This document shows positions 15,090 through 23,438 of a stretch of 48,235 nt of DNA, piece after piece. The stretch lies in the NCBI GenBank assembly GCA_026392465.1, contig JAPLCA010000019.1, forward strand, positions 1-48,235, written 5' to 3'. Below the pieces are notes generated by a model. It was not told where the DNA came from. It worked only from the letters and a program-made list of their open reading frames with translations, and made no database searches. The DNA comes from Propionibacteriales bacterium (GTDB lineage: Bacteria > Actinomycetota > Actinomycetes > Propionibacteriales > Nocardioidaceae). Position numbers and translations under genes: made by a program. Each line of letters begins with the position of its first letter. Positions within the stretch are counted from its first letter, which is position 1.

Positions 15090-15162
15090 CCTCCGCGGTC
15101 GCGCCGGGCAGCGTGCGGGGCCAGGATGGTCAGGAGGCCCACCCGACGCGACGGAGGACAGC

Positions 15163-15441
15163 ATGAGCGAGCAGCCCCACCAGCCCGGCCAGGAGGTCGA
15201 CGCCGCCGACCCGGGCGTCCCGAACGACCCGCCGGGGCCCGACGTGCCGGAGGACGCGGGGCCGAGCCTCTCGCCCGACGTCCCGGCACCGCCGCTGGCG
15301 GAGCAGCCCGAGGGCACGGCCGAGGTCGACGGTGCCGACCCCCACCGCGGCGAGACCGAGCCCGGTGGGTCGGACGACGAGACGCAGACGGCGCCCGGCG
15401 CGGGTGGCGACGAGCAGGGCGACCACGACCGACCGGACTGA
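15163..15441 (+). CDS. Small acidic Pro/Gly-rich hypothetical protein (92 residues)
   Basis: The ORF starts with ATG at 15163 behind a good ribosome-binding site (ACGGAGGAC). The product is rich in Pro, Asp, Glu and Gly (for example DPGVPNDPPGPDVPEDAGP), has no hydrophobic core and should be intrinsically disordered. No family recognised. It lies 73 bp after the Fic gene on the same strand and converges on arfB. Confidence 0.55.
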   Translation: MSEQPHQPGQEVDAADPGVPNDPPGPDVPEDAGPSLSPDVPAPPLAEQPEGTAEVDGADPHRGETEPGGSDDETQTAPGAGGDEQGDHDRPD

Positions 15442-15449
15442 CGGTCCGA

Positions 15450-15869
15450 TCAGCCGGCGTCGCCCGGACCAGGGCGTCGCCGCGTCCGCTTGACGTCGCC
15501 GCGACGCTTCTTCGCGTCGACCCGACGGCGCTGGGAGGCGCGGGTGGGGCGGGTGGCCCGCCGAGGTCGCGGTGGGACCACGGCGACGGCGACGAGCTGC
15601 TCGAGCCGCACGCGGACGGCCTCGCGGTTGCGGTGCTGCGAGCGGTACTGCGAGGAGGCGAGGGTGAGGGTCCCGTCGACCAGACGGGTCCGCAGCCGCT
15701 CCTCGGCGAGCGCGCGCTGCGCGTCCGAGAGCACCTGCGAGCGACGCAGGTCCCACGTCACCTCGACACGGGTGTCGCTGGTGTTGACGTGCTGACCGCC
15801 GGGGCCCGACGACCGGCTGAACCTCCAGGTCAGCTCGTCGTCGGGGATGCGGAGCCGGTCGTCAGCCAC
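15450..15869 (-). CDS. arfB: Alternative ribosome-rescue factor ArfB (YaeJ-type peptidyl-tRNA hydrolase)
   Basis: The 139-residue protein has the release-factor GGQ motif in SGPGGQHVNTSDTRVEV (GGQ at 24-26), which hydrolyses peptidyl-tRNA in the ribosomal centre. It lacks the codon-recognition domains of RF1/RF2. The C-terminal ~40 residues are very basic (RASQRRRVDAKKRRGDVKRTRR), the tail that enters the empty mRNA channel of stalled ribosomes. Length fits the family (~140). The hisN-like gene (ends 15890) precedes it on the same strand? No: hisN starts at 16843 and ends 20 bp before this start, so hisN and arfB are probably one transcript. Confidence 0.92.
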   Translation of the reverse strand: MADDRLRIPDDELTWRFSRSSGPGGQHVNTSDTRVEVTWDLRRSQVLSDAQRALAEERLRTRLVDGTLTLASSQYRSQHRNREAVRVRLEQLVAVAVVPPRPRRATRPTRASQRRRVDAKKRRGDVKRTRRRPGPGDAG

Positions 15870-15889
15870 GGCGGTCGCGCCCGGGCCGA

Positions 15890-16843
15890 TCAGGTCGCAT
15901 CGGAACCACCGCGGGAGCGTGAGAAGTCGATCCGGCTCACCGTCCCGCCCGACGACGACCGGCCCGCGGTGGGACCGTCGGTCGGGTCTTCGGCGTCGTC
16001 ATCGTCGTGAGCGCCGTCGTCACCGTCGTCCGCGCCGTCGTCGGGGAAGTGCCCGAGGTAGGCCATCGCCGCGTCGTGCAGGCGACCGTTCGTGGCGACG
16101 GCGTTCGCGCCCCACGGCCCGTCGGTGCCGTCGAGGGCCGTGAACCGACCGCCCGCCTCGCGGACGATGACGTCGAGGGCGGCCATGTCCCAGAGCTTCA
16201 GCTCGGGCTCCGCGGCGATGTCGACGGCCCCCTCGGCGACGAGCATGTAGGACCAGAAGTCGCCGTACGCGCGCGTGCGCCAGCAGCGGCGGGCGAGCGC
16301 CCAGAAGGCGTCGGCCTTGTCGATCTGCTCCCAGGAGGGCGCCGAGCTGAACGACAGCGACGCGGCGGAGAGGTCGGAGACCTGCGAGCAGCGGATCGGC
16401 CGGGCGTGCATGAACGACTTGCCGGTGTAGGCGCCCGCGCCCTTCGAGGCCCACCAGCGCCGGCCGAGCGCGGGGGCGGAGACGAGTCCGGCGACGATCT
16501 CCCCGTCCTCCTCCAGCGCCACGAGCGTGGCCCAGACCGGCACCCCGCGCACGAAGTTGGACGTGCCGTCGATCGGGTCGATGATCCACCGGCGCTCGTG
16601 TGACCCGGTGGAGCCGAGCTCCTCGCCCTGCTCCTCGCCGAGGACGACGTCACGGGTGCGCGCCGACTTCAGCACACGACGGATGGCCGCCTCGACCGCC
16701 TGGTCGGACTCGGTCACGTAGCTCATGTCGGGCTTCGTGGACACCTCGAGGTCGATCGCGCCGAACCGGTCCATCGACAGGTTGTCGGCGGTGTCGGCCA
16801 GCACGTGGGCGAGCCGCACGTCGTCGTTCCAGGAGTGCGTCAT
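15890..16843 (-). CDS. hisN: Inositol-monophosphatase-family histidinol-phosphatase (HisN-like)
   Basis: The 317-residue protein belongs to the Mg-dependent inositol monophosphatase superfamily. Metal-binding motifs are GEEQGEE (first Glu ligands), WIIDPIDGTSNFVRG (DPxDGT) and ELKLWDMAALDVIVREAGG (WDxAA). The order and local sequence resemble the actinobacterial HisN of histidine biosynthesis, which dephosphorylates histidinol phosphate. After the core there is a ~45-residue acidic then basic tail (DDGADDGDDGAHDDDD...), not part of the fold. Start is ATG at 16843. No other his genes are nearby, so a different sugar or inositol phosphate substrate remains possible. Confidence 0.85.
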   Translation of the reverse strand: MTHSWNDDVRLAHVLADTADNLSMDRFGAIDLEVSTKPDMSYVTESDQAVEAAIRRVLKSARTRDVVLGEEQGEELGSTGSHERRWIIDPIDGTSNFVRGVPVWATLVALEEDGEIVAGLVSAPALGRRWWASKGAGAYTGKSFMHARPIRCSQVSDLSAASLSFSSAPSWEQIDKADAFWALARRCWRTRAYGDFWSYMLVAEGAVDIAAEPELKLWDMAALDVIVREAGGRFTALDGTDGPWGANAVATNGRLHDAAMAYLGHFPDDGADDGDDGAHDDDDAEDPTDGPTAGRSSSGGTVSRIDFSRSRGGSDAT

Positions 16844-17033
16844 GCTCGCAGGGTAACGGCGACGCCCGACGTGCCCGACGCGGCCACGCGTGCCGGCGGC
16901 CGGGTGGCACTGCCGTGGCGACGGTGGAGCGGACGACCGCCCGCGGGGCGCACCTGCTCCTCCTGGCCCGCGTGGTCGTGTCGACGGGCCCGTCGCCGCT
17001 CGCCCTCGCCGAGTGAGGCAGGCCGGACGCCGT

Positions 17034-18056
17034 CTACCAGCTGGTGGTGTCCTTCGCCGCGACGATGCGGCGGAACGACTCCACCCGCGCCACGGGCACC
17101 TCGCCCTCGGCGGCCGCCGTGTCGAGCGCGCACTCCGGCTCCGTGGCGGCGTGGGTGCAGCCCCGGGGGCAGTCACGGCTCGCGTCGGCGAGGTCCGGGA
17201 ACGCCCGCAGCACGTCGTCGACCTCCACGTGCGCGAGCCCGAACGAGCGGAAGCCCGGTGTGTCGATGATCCATCCACCCCGCCCGCCGGTCGAGGCGTC
17301 GTCGAGCTCGATCGCGAGCGCCGACGTCGACGTGTGCCGGCCGCGGCCGGTCACCTCGTTCACGTGGCTCACCGCGCGGCCCGTGCCGGGCACCAGCGCG
17401 TTGACCAGCGTCGACTTGCCGACGCCGCTGTGCCCGATGAAGACGCTGACCCGGCCGGCGATCGCGTCGCGCAGCTCGTCGAGGTTCTCGAGCCCGTCCT
17501 CGCCGCGGCGGGTGACGACCGCGCGGACGTCGAGCGGCCGGAGCAGGTCGAGGATGCCGTCGGCGGGTCCGAGGTCGGACTTCGTGAGGCACACGAGCGG
17601 CTCCATGCCGGCCTCGAACGCGGCGACGAGACAGCGGTCGATGAGCCCGGGACGCGGCGGCGGGTCGGCCAGCGCCGTCACCACGACCAGCTGGTCGGCG
17701 TTGGCGACGACGACGCGCTCGATCGGGTCGTCGTCGTCGGCGGTGCGGCGCAGCACGGTGCGGCGGGGGAGCACCTCGACGATCCGGGCCAGCGTGCCGG
17801 TGTCGCCGCTGACGTCGCCCACGACCCGCACCTCGTCGCCGACCACGACCCCCTGACGACCCAGCGGCCGCGACTTCATCGCGGTGACGAGCGGGTCCTC
17901 GGGGGTGGTGTCGAGGAGGCGCAGCGTGTACCGGCCGCGGTCGATCGTGACGACGCGTGCCACGGGGGCGTCGTCGTACGACGGGCGGTCCTTCGTGCGA
18001 GGACGCGTGCGACGACGCGGTCGGTCGAACGCGGCGTGCTCGTCGTCCTGCCTCAC
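17034..18056 (-). CDS. rsgA: Small-subunit-dependent GTPase RsgA
   Basis: The 340-residue protein is the circularly permuted GTPase RsgA (YjeQ), a late 30S maturation factor. An OB-fold segment (residues ~30-100) is followed by GTPase motifs in permuted order: G4 TKSD (158-161), G1 GHSGVGKS (208-215), G3 DTPG (265-268). The C-terminal zinc site is C296, C300, H302 and C309 (CPRGCTHAATEPEC). The GTG start at 18056 overlaps the aroA stop by four bases, so translation is probably coupled to aroA. The aroA-rsgA pairing is common in actinobacteria. Confidence 0.95.
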   Translation of the reverse strand: MRQDDEHAAFDRPRRRTRPRTKDRPSYDDAPVARVVTIDRGRYTLRLLDTTPEDPLVTAMKSRPLGRQGVVVGDEVRVVGDVSGDTGTLARIVEVLPRRTVLRRTADDDDPIERVVVANADQLVVVTALADPPPRPGLIDRCLVAAFEAGMEPLVCLTKSDLGPADGILDLLRPLDVRAVVTRRGEDGLENLDELRDAIAGRVSVFIGHSGVGKSTLVNALVPGTGRAVSHVNEVTGRGRHTSTSALAIELDDASTGGRGGWIIDTPGFRSFGLAHVEVDDVLRAFPDLADASRDCPRGCTHAATEPECALDTAAAEGEVPVARVESFRRIVAAKDTTSW

Positions 18057-19330
18057 GCGACCAGCCGCTCCCAGACCGGCGCGAAGTTCGGGTAGGTCTT
18101 GACCGTGGTCGAGACGTTCTCCACGAACAGCTCCGGCACGCGCAGGGCGAGCACCACGGCGGCGTGCGCCATGCGGTGGTCGTCGTAGGTCTCGAAGATC
18201 GCACCGTGCAGGGGACGCGGGCGGATCTCGAGGCCGTCCTCGGTCTCGGTGACGTCGCCGCCCAGCCGGTTCAGCTCGGTCGCGAGGGCGGCCAGCCGGT
18301 CGGTCTCGTGACCGCGCAGGTGCGCGACCCCACGCAGCCGCGACGGGCCGTCGGCGAGGGCTGCGAGCGCCGCCACCACGGGCGTCAGCTCGCCGACGTC
18401 GTGCAGGTCGAGGTCGACCCCCTGGATGCTGGAGCCACCCTGGAAGACGAGGTCGGCGCCGTCGCGCTCGACGCCACCGCCGAACGCCTCCACGAGCCAG
18501 CGCCACGCATCGCCGGCCTGCTGGGTCCGCTCGGGCCAGCCACGGACCCGCATGCGCCCGCCGGTGGCGACGGCGGCGGCCACGAAGACACCCGCGTTGG
18601 AGAGGTCGGGCTCGATGTCGACGTCGAGGGCGCGGACCGGCCCGGGTGACACCACCCACCGGTCCGGCGTGGTGTCGTCGACCGCGACGCCGCGACGGCG
18701 CAGCTCATGCACGGTCATCTCGACGTGCGGAAGGGACGGGAGGGCCGCGCCGACGTGGCGCAGGTCGAGCCCGCGCGCGAAGGCGGGCGCGGTGAGCAGG
18801 AGCGCCGACACGAACTGGCTGGACGCCGACGCGTCGACCTCCAACGGGCCGCCCTCGACCACGCCGGTGCCGCGCACGACGAACGGCAGCGCGCCCCGGC
18901 CCTCGTCGTCCACGTCGACGCCGAGCGCGCGGAGGGTGGCGATCGTCTGCCCCATCGGACGACGCCGCGCGTGCGGGTCGCCGTCGAAGGTCACGGGCGC
19001 GGAGCCCAGCGCGGCGAGCGGCGGCACGAAGCGCATGACGGTGCCGGCCAGTCCGCAGTCGACCGCGGCGGGGGCGGTGCTGGTGCGGTCGACCGGTGTG
19101 ACGCGCCAGGTCATGCCGTCCTTCTCGACCCGGGCGCCGAGCGACGTCAGGGCTGCTGCCATCAGCTGCGTGTCGCGGGAGCCGAGCGGGCGCGACACCG
19201 TCGACGGGCCGTCGGCGAGCGCCGCCAGCACGAGGGCGCGGTTGGTCAGCGACTTGGAGCCGGGCACGAGGACCTGCGCGTCGACGGGCGTGTCACGGGT
19301 GGGGGCGAGCCAGGGCAGCGGGGCGTTCAT
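18053..19330 (-). CDS. aroA: 3-phosphoshikimate 1-carboxyvinyltransferase (EPSP synthase)
   Basis: The 425-residue protein catalyses the sixth shikimate-pathway step, joining PEP to shikimate 3-phosphate. PGSKSLTNRALVLAALA binds substrate near the N-terminus, GLAGTVMRFVPPLAALG is the PEP-site loop, and EPDLSNAGVF and HLRGHETDRLAAL are conserved in the two halves. In the PEP loop the usual LFLGNAGTAMRP pattern becomes CGLAGTVMRFV: the Gly is kept but the Pro after Arg is Phe, as in other actinobacterial AroA. ATG at 19330 is preferred to the GTG immediately before it. The stop overlaps rsgA (GTGA). Confidence 0.95.
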   Translation of the reverse strand: MNAPLPWLAPTRDTPVDAQVLVPGSKSLTNRALVLAALADGPSTVSRPLGSRDTQLMAAALTSLGARVEKDGMTWRVTPVDRTSTAPAAVDCGLAGTVMRFVPPLAALGSAPVTFDGDPHARRRPMGQTIATLRALGVDVDDEGRGALPFVVRGTGVVEGGPLEVDASASSQFVSALLLTAPAFARGLDLRHVGAALPSLPHVEMTVHELRRRGVAVDDTTPDRWVVSPGPVRALDVDIEPDLSNAGVFVAAAVATGGRMRVRGWPERTQQAGDAWRWLVEAFGGGVERDGADLVFQGGSSIQGVDLDLHDVGELTPVVAALAALADGPSRLRGVAHLRGHETDRLAALATELNRLGGDVTETEDGLEIRPRPLHGAIFETYDDHRMAHAAVVLALRVPELFVENVSTTVKTYPNFAPVWERLVA

Positions 19331-19394
19331 CACGCGCCACTCTAGTGGTGCCGACGCGTGCCGCCGCAGCGCGCGGCGGCGGCGTCGGGCGCAC

Positions 19395-19880
19395 TCACGG
19401 ACGCAGGTCGTCGATCCGCTCCGCGACGGCGTCGGCCGCGTCGACGACCTTGTTCTTGGCGCGGGTGCCGATGAACTTCTTGTGCGGGTCGGGGTCGAGC
19501 GTGCTCATGAGCAGACCGCCGATGAGCGAGACGTTCTTGAGGAAGTGGATGGTCTGGTTCTGGCGCGACGCCGGGTCGGACTCGTTCCAGAACGGGTGGC
19601 CCACCGCGGTGGTCGGGACGAGGGTGCCGGCGAGCACGGCCGCGGAGAGCCGGGGGAAGTGCCCGGTCGCGAGTGCCGCGCCCGCGACGACGTGCACGGC
19701 GCCGTTCACGCGGACGAGGTTCGTCGGCGACGTCTGGAGCTGGGGCGCGGTGCGTCCGAGCGCGTCGGCGACGGGCTCCGCCTTGGGCCCCATGGCCGAC
19801 GCGTGGCGCAGGGCGTTCACACCCCCGTAGACGAACATCGACGCGAGCAGGGGACGGGCGAGGGTGCGCAGGACGGTCAT
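19395..19880 (-). CDS. DoxX family membrane protein
   Basis: The 161-residue protein has the DoxX pattern: an N-terminal segment RPLLASMFVYGGVNAL, and further hydrophobic segments GAVHVVAGAALATGHFP, AAVLAGTLVPTTAVGHPFW and FLKNVSLIGGLLMST, giving about four membrane spans. FWNESDP and QNQTIHFLKN are typical loop motifs. DoxX proteins in actinobacteria often support redox/thiol homeostasis with superoxide dismutase and SseA, but neither is present here. The last 30 residues are polar and cytoplasmic. It is upstream of aroA on the same strand with a 64-bp gap. Confidence 0.85.
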   Translation of the reverse strand: MTVLRTLARPLLASMFVYGGVNALRHASAMGPKAEPVADALGRTAPQLQTSPTNLVRVNGAVHVVAGAALATGHFPRLSAAVLAGTLVPTTAVGHPFWNESDPASRQNQTIHFLKNVSLIGGLLMSTLDPDPHKKFIGTRAKNKVVDAADAVAERIDDLRP

Positions 19881-19968
19881 GGACCCATCATGCCAACGTC
19901 GCCAGGTTCCACAACGCCAGCGCGGAGGTGCACGGTGACCCAGCGTGACTCAGCGCGGGAGCGACGGG

Positions 19969-21762
19969 TCAGAGGGGGAGGATCCAGCTGCCCGAGCTGA
20001 AGCGGACCGTGTCGTTGTCCGACCGCGGGTCCTCGGGGGCGCTGATGCGGATCGTGCCGGCCGGGGCGGCGCCGGCCACCTTGAAGGGGAAGCTGCCCCC
20101 CTGGCCGGCGGGCATGAGCCGGCTGCAGCTGAGTGCGGTGATCCGGTCGTTGCGCGACGCGTCGCACGTCCAGCCGCCCCCCGGCACACCCCGGAAGGTC
20201 GCGGAGCGGTCGAAGGCGATGGAGATCGTGACGGTGCGCGCCACGGGGTTGCTGCCGCCGTCGGCGGTGATCGGCACGATGATCCGCCGTTGCAGGTAGG
20301 TGCTGTCGTTCGTCACCGAAGGCGTCCCGAGGCCGAAGTCGGTGGGCGTGACCGGCGGCGGTTTGGGTGTCGGCTCGGCGCTGGGGGTCGGCGACGGCTC
20401 GGGCCCCGCCGTCCCGCCGGGGGCCGGGGTGGCACCGGCCGTCGACTCGGGGTCGGGCGTCGGCTCGGCCCCCTCGGTCCCGGTGGTCGGTGCCGGAGTG
20501 GGTGCGGTGGTCGGCTCCTCGGCGGGAGCGGGGTCCGACGGTGCCGTGTCCTGCGACGGCTCCGGCGTCGGGGCGGCGACCACGGGCGGGGCGGTGCCCG
20601 GCTCGGGCGAGGGCGTCGGGGTGGGTGAGGCCGACGCCACGACCGAGGGCTGGTCGGGCCGCACGAGCTCGGCGCCGCCGACCACGACCCCGGTGGTGAG
20701 TGCTCCGGTGACCACCGTCGTGGCGACGACCGCGGGCGTGCCGACGGTGGCGGCGGTCGCCGCGGCGGCCTGGGCGGGGACCAGGGCCACGCGCGCGACC
20801 TGGGCGACGACCGCCGACGTCAGCATGGACGCGCCCGCGTAGCCGCCGGCGGCCACGAACCCGCCGCCCGCTGCCACGCTGCTGGCCGCCGTGCCGCTCG
20901 CCGCGGCCGACCCCGCCGAGGCCATCGCGCTGCCCGCTGCCAGGCTCCCGGCGCCCGCGATCGCGGTGGCCGCGACGCCGGTCGCCCCCAGGTAGCCGGC
21001 GGCAGCCGGACCCAGGACGGCGGGGGCGAGGAGCCCGCGCAGGTTCTGGTTGACCTCGACGAGCTCGAGGTGGACCCCGGTGCACCGTCGGCAGCCGTCG
21101 AGGTGCTCGTCGACCTTCGCCGTGTCGCGCGGCGACAGCGTCTGCCGGACGTACCCGCCGAGCAGGGGGGTGACCCGACGGCAGGCGTCGTCGGTCGTCG
21201 TGGCCGCGTGGCTCTCCAGGTAGGCGGCGCGCAGGCCCTCGCGGGCGCGGTAGGCCAGGGCGGAGACGGCGTTGGGACTCATGCCGAGCAGCGGGGCGAC
21301 GGCAGCGGGCTTCTGGCCCTCGACCTCGACGTGCCAGAGGACGAGCTGCCACCGCTCGGGCAGGGACGCGAACGCGCGGGCCGCCGCGTCGTTCTCGAAC
21401 GCGATGCTCACCGCGTCCTCGAACGGCACCCCGCGGTCGAGGACGGCGTCGTCGTCGGTCGGACGGGTGCGGGTGGTCGCACGGATCCGGTCGACGTGCA
21501 GGCGCCGCACGGAGGTGAGCAGGTACGCGCGGAACGCCTCGTCGGGGCCGCGGCCGTCCTGGAGCACCGCCAGGACCTTGAGGAAGGCCTCGGAGACGAG
21601 GTCGTCGGCCTCGCCGGTCGTGAGGAGCTGGCGGGCGAGGCGGGTCGCCGCCTGCACGTGGCGCTGGAAGAGGATGGCGTAGGCGCTCGTGTCACCGGCG
21701 CGCACGGCGCGGATGAGCTCCGCGTCGCTGCTGTCCAGCGTCGTGGCCTGCGCGTCCCGCAC
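19969..21762 (-). CDS. ECF sigma factor fused to zinc-finger, membrane and exported C-terminal domain
   Basis: The protein (597 residues from GTG 21762) begins as an ECF sigma factor: sigma-2 (~10-90, including LTTGEADDLVSEAFLKVLA) and sigma-4 (~125-180, SLPERWQLVLWHVEVEG...MSPNAVSALAYRAREGL). A zinc-finger resembling anti-sigma zf-HC2 follows, with HLDGCRRC giving HxxxCxxC. Then come a long Ala/Gly-rich hydrophobic stretch with likely membrane segments, a Pro/Thr-rich linker of ~120 residues and a C-terminal beta-rich domain with two Cys (WTCDASRND, LSCSRL). This resembles ECF groups with large C-terminal extensions in actinobacteria (ECF52/53 type). Sigma and anti-sigma parts being joined implies regulation in cis. 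Alternative ATG at 21867 also has a GAGGAG site and would add 35 basic residues. Confidence 0.85.
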   Translation of the reverse strand: MRDAQATTLDSSDAELIRAVRAGDTSAYAILFQRHVQAATRLARQLLTTGEADDLVSEAFLKVLAVLQDGRGPDEAFRAYLLTSVRRLHVDRIRATTRTRPTDDDAVLDRGVPFEDAVSIAFENDAAARAFASLPERWQLVLWHVEVEGQKPAAVAPLLGMSPNAVSALAYRAREGLRAAYLESHAATTTDDACRRVTPLLGGYVRQTLSPRDTAKVDEHLDGCRRCTGVHLELVEVNQNLRGLLAPAVLGPAAAGYLGATGVAATAIAGAGSLAAGSAMASAGSAAASGTAASSVAAGGGFVAAGGYAGASMLTSAVVAQVARVALVPAQAAAATAATVGTPAVVATTVVTGALTTGVVVGGAELVRPDQPSVVASASPTPTPSPEPGTAPPVVAAPTPEPSQDTAPSDPAPAEEPTTAPTPAPTTGTEGAEPTPDPESTAGATPAPGGTAGPEPSPTPSAEPTPKPPPVTPTDFGLGTPSVTNDSTYLQRRIIVPITADGGSNPVARTVTISIAFDRSATFRGVPGGGWTCDASRNDRITALSCSRLMPAGQGGSFPFKVAGAAPAGTIRISAPEDPRSDNDTVRFSSGSWILPL

Positions 21763-21919
21763 GATCGTCTCCCTCGTCCAAGCTCCCGGCTGGTCCAACG
21801 AGCGAACGGCCCCGACGTCACGACGGTCCGAGCGCCGCGAGAAAAAAAGTCGTCGGTACCGCGTCATGGAACGTCTCCTCACCCGTTCCTCCTGCGACCG
21901 ACACGAGAGGGGGACCGTC

Positions 21920-22570
21920 ATGGAGGACACGCGACGCGCGGCAGCGCTGCTCGCCGACGCCGTCCGGGACGGTCGGACCGACGTCGAGGGCGTTGCACAC
22001 GTGGTGGGAGCGAGTGCAGCGCTCGACGGGTCCCCCCTCGACGAGGTGATCGACCTCGTCGAGGAGGCCTTCGACGGCGCCCCGCGGCACCTGGCCGTGC
22101 GGGCGGCGTGCCTCGGGTGGGCCGAACGTGCCGTGGCACGGGTGCACGAGGCGGGCTGCGAGGATCCGTTGACGTCGTTGTCGACGGTCCCGCACCTGCA
22201 CAGCAGGTTGGGCGACGTGTACCGCGCCGCCGCTGTCGAGGAGCAGCGGCCGGGCGACGGGCACGTGCTCGTGGTGGTCGACGTCGGCGTCGGACGGGCG
22301 AGGTCGTCGCTCGAGACGTCGGTGCGGGCCATCGAGGTGGGCCAGGTGCTCAGGTCGGTGTACCCGGGTGGCGAGACCGTCGCCCGGGTGGGACCTGGGC
22401 GCTTCGCGGTGGTGTCGGCGAGGGAGCGCGCCGATGCCACGACGCTCGCGCTCGTCGGTGTGCTTCTCGGGCGCACGCCGACGGGCGGGACGGCGCCTCG
22501 GCTGTGGGTGGAGGAGCTTCCGCCCACGGCCGAGGACCTGCCGGGGCTGCTGCACGCGCTCTCGTCCTGA
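21920..22570 (+). CDS. Degenerate GGDEF-like protein, 216 residues
   Basis: The C-terminal part follows the diguanylate-cyclase fold: EDPLTSLSTVPHLHSRL matches the DxLTGLxN start, GHVLVVVDVGVG the metal-binding strand, and VARVGPGRFAVV replaces the RYGGDEFAVV loop. The catalytic GGDEF residues are absent (VGPGR), so no c-di-GMP synthesis is expected. The N-terminal ~90 residues are helical (TRRAAALLADAVRDG, SPLDEVIDLVEEAF). Start is ATG at 21920 with GAGGGGG upstream. The divergent position to the ECF-fusion gene (53-158 bp spacer depending on its start) suggests a regulatory partnership, perhaps as a binding or sensing module. Confidence 0.65.
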   Translation: MEDTRRAAALLADAVRDGRTDVEGVAHVVGASAALDGSPLDEVIDLVEEAFDGAPRHLAVRAACLGWAERAVARVHEAGCEDPLTSLSTVPHLHSRLGDVYRAAAVEEQRPGDGHVLVVVDVGVGRARSSLETSVRAIEVGQVLRSVYPGGETVARVGPGRFAVVSARERADATTLALVGVLLGRTPTGGTAPRLWVEELPPTAEDLPGLLHALSS

Positions 22571-22633
22571 GCGGCGGGCGCCGAGGCGTCGTGCTCGTGC
22601 GGCCCTGTCGGTGCGCTGTGGGAGGCTCGTGCC

Positions 22634-23365
22634 ATGTGCGGCAGGTACGCGACCACGCGGACGTCCGCCGAGCTCGACGACGCCTTCGCGGCCGCGCTCG
22701 GCGACGGTGTCGAGCTGCCTGCGGCCGACTGGAACGTGGCGCCCACCAAGCAGGCGCCCGTGGTCGTGGGGCGGCGGCGCGACGACGCCGAGGAGGCGGC
22801 CCCGCCCCGGCGCGAGCTGCACGCCGCCACCTGGGGACTCGTGCCCAGCTGGGCCAAGGACCGCTCGATCGGCAGCCGGATGATCAACGCGCGGTCCGAG
22901 ACGGTCGCCGAGAAGCCGGCGTTCCGTTCGGCGTTCGCCCGTCGGCGGGCGATCGTGCCCGCCGACGGCTACTACGAGTGGTACGCGGGGGAGGGGCCGA
23001 AGGCGCCGAAGCAGCCGTTCTACATCACGGCCGCCGGCGACGACGGCGCCCGTGAGGTGCTGGGTCTGGCAGGCCTCTACGAGTTCTGGCGTCCGTCGCG
23101 CGACGAGCCGTGGCTGCTGACGTTCACCATCCTCACGACGAGCGCGGAGGGCGCCGACGGCGTGCTGCACGACCGTGCGCCGCTGCTCGTGCGGCCCGAG
23201 GTCCGCGACGCCTGGCTGGCGCCCGTCGCCCGGCCGACCGAGGAGCTGCTCGACCTGCTGGTCCCGGCCACCCCAGGACGTCTCGACGCCTGGCCCGTCA
23301 GCACCCAGGTCAACAACGTGCGCCACAACGGGCCGGAGCTCGTGGAGCCGCTGCCCGCCGAGTGA
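22634..23365 (+). CDS. SRAP domain protein (HMCES/YedK), abasic-site shield
   Basis: The 243-residue protein is a complete SOS-response-associated peptidase family member. The mature N-terminus needs Cys2 (MCGRYATT), which forms a thiazolidine crosslink with abasic sites in single-stranded DNA. Other active-site residues are Asn85 (INARSET), Glu115 (GYYEWY) and His179 (HDRAP). WNVAPTKQAPVV and GLVPSWAKD are standard family motifs. Function is protection and repair of abasic sites at stalled replication. It stands 63 bp after the GGDEF-like gene and 25 bp before the sigR promoter. Confidence 0.95.
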   Translation: MCGRYATTRTSAELDDAFAAALGDGVELPAADWNVAPTKQAPVVVGRRRDDAEEAAPPRRELHAATWGLVPSWAKDRSIGSRMINARSETVAEKPAFRSAFARRRAIVPADGYYEWYAGEGPKAPKQPFYITAAGDDGAREVLGLAGLYEFWRPSRDEPWLLTFTILTTSAEGADGVLHDRAPLLVRPEVRDAWLAPVARPTEELLDLLVPATPGRLDAWPVSTQVNNVRHNGPELVEPLPAE

Positions 23366-23389
23366 GGCGGGCGGGCTGTGCGAGCCCTC

Positions 23390-23415
23390 GGAATAGGGCG
23401 ACGGCGGGCACCGTT
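23390..23415 (+). promoter_or_regulatory. SigR-type autoregulated promoter (GGAAT-N18-GTT)
   Basis: GGAAT (23390-23394) and GTT (23413-23415) are separated by exactly 18 bp, matching the SigR/SigH consensus. The TAAGGAGG site and an ATG at 23439 follow immediately. It should drive a transcript for the longer SigR form. Confidence 0.7.
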
Positions 23416-23438
23416 GTGACCGGTGTAAGGAGGCCGAC

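Noticed and set aside
16844..17033. Possible small gene between hisN and rsgA
   Set aside because: A 33-codon plus-strand frame ends at 17016 but has no ribosome-binding site or similarity; treated as non-coding spacer.
19969..22887. Long open frame reading upstream of the ECF-fusion start into the divergent gene
   Set aside because: The upstream part lies antisense to the GGDEF-like and SRAP genes and has no domain. The GTG at 21762 (or ATG 21867) with a ribosome-binding site marks the real start.
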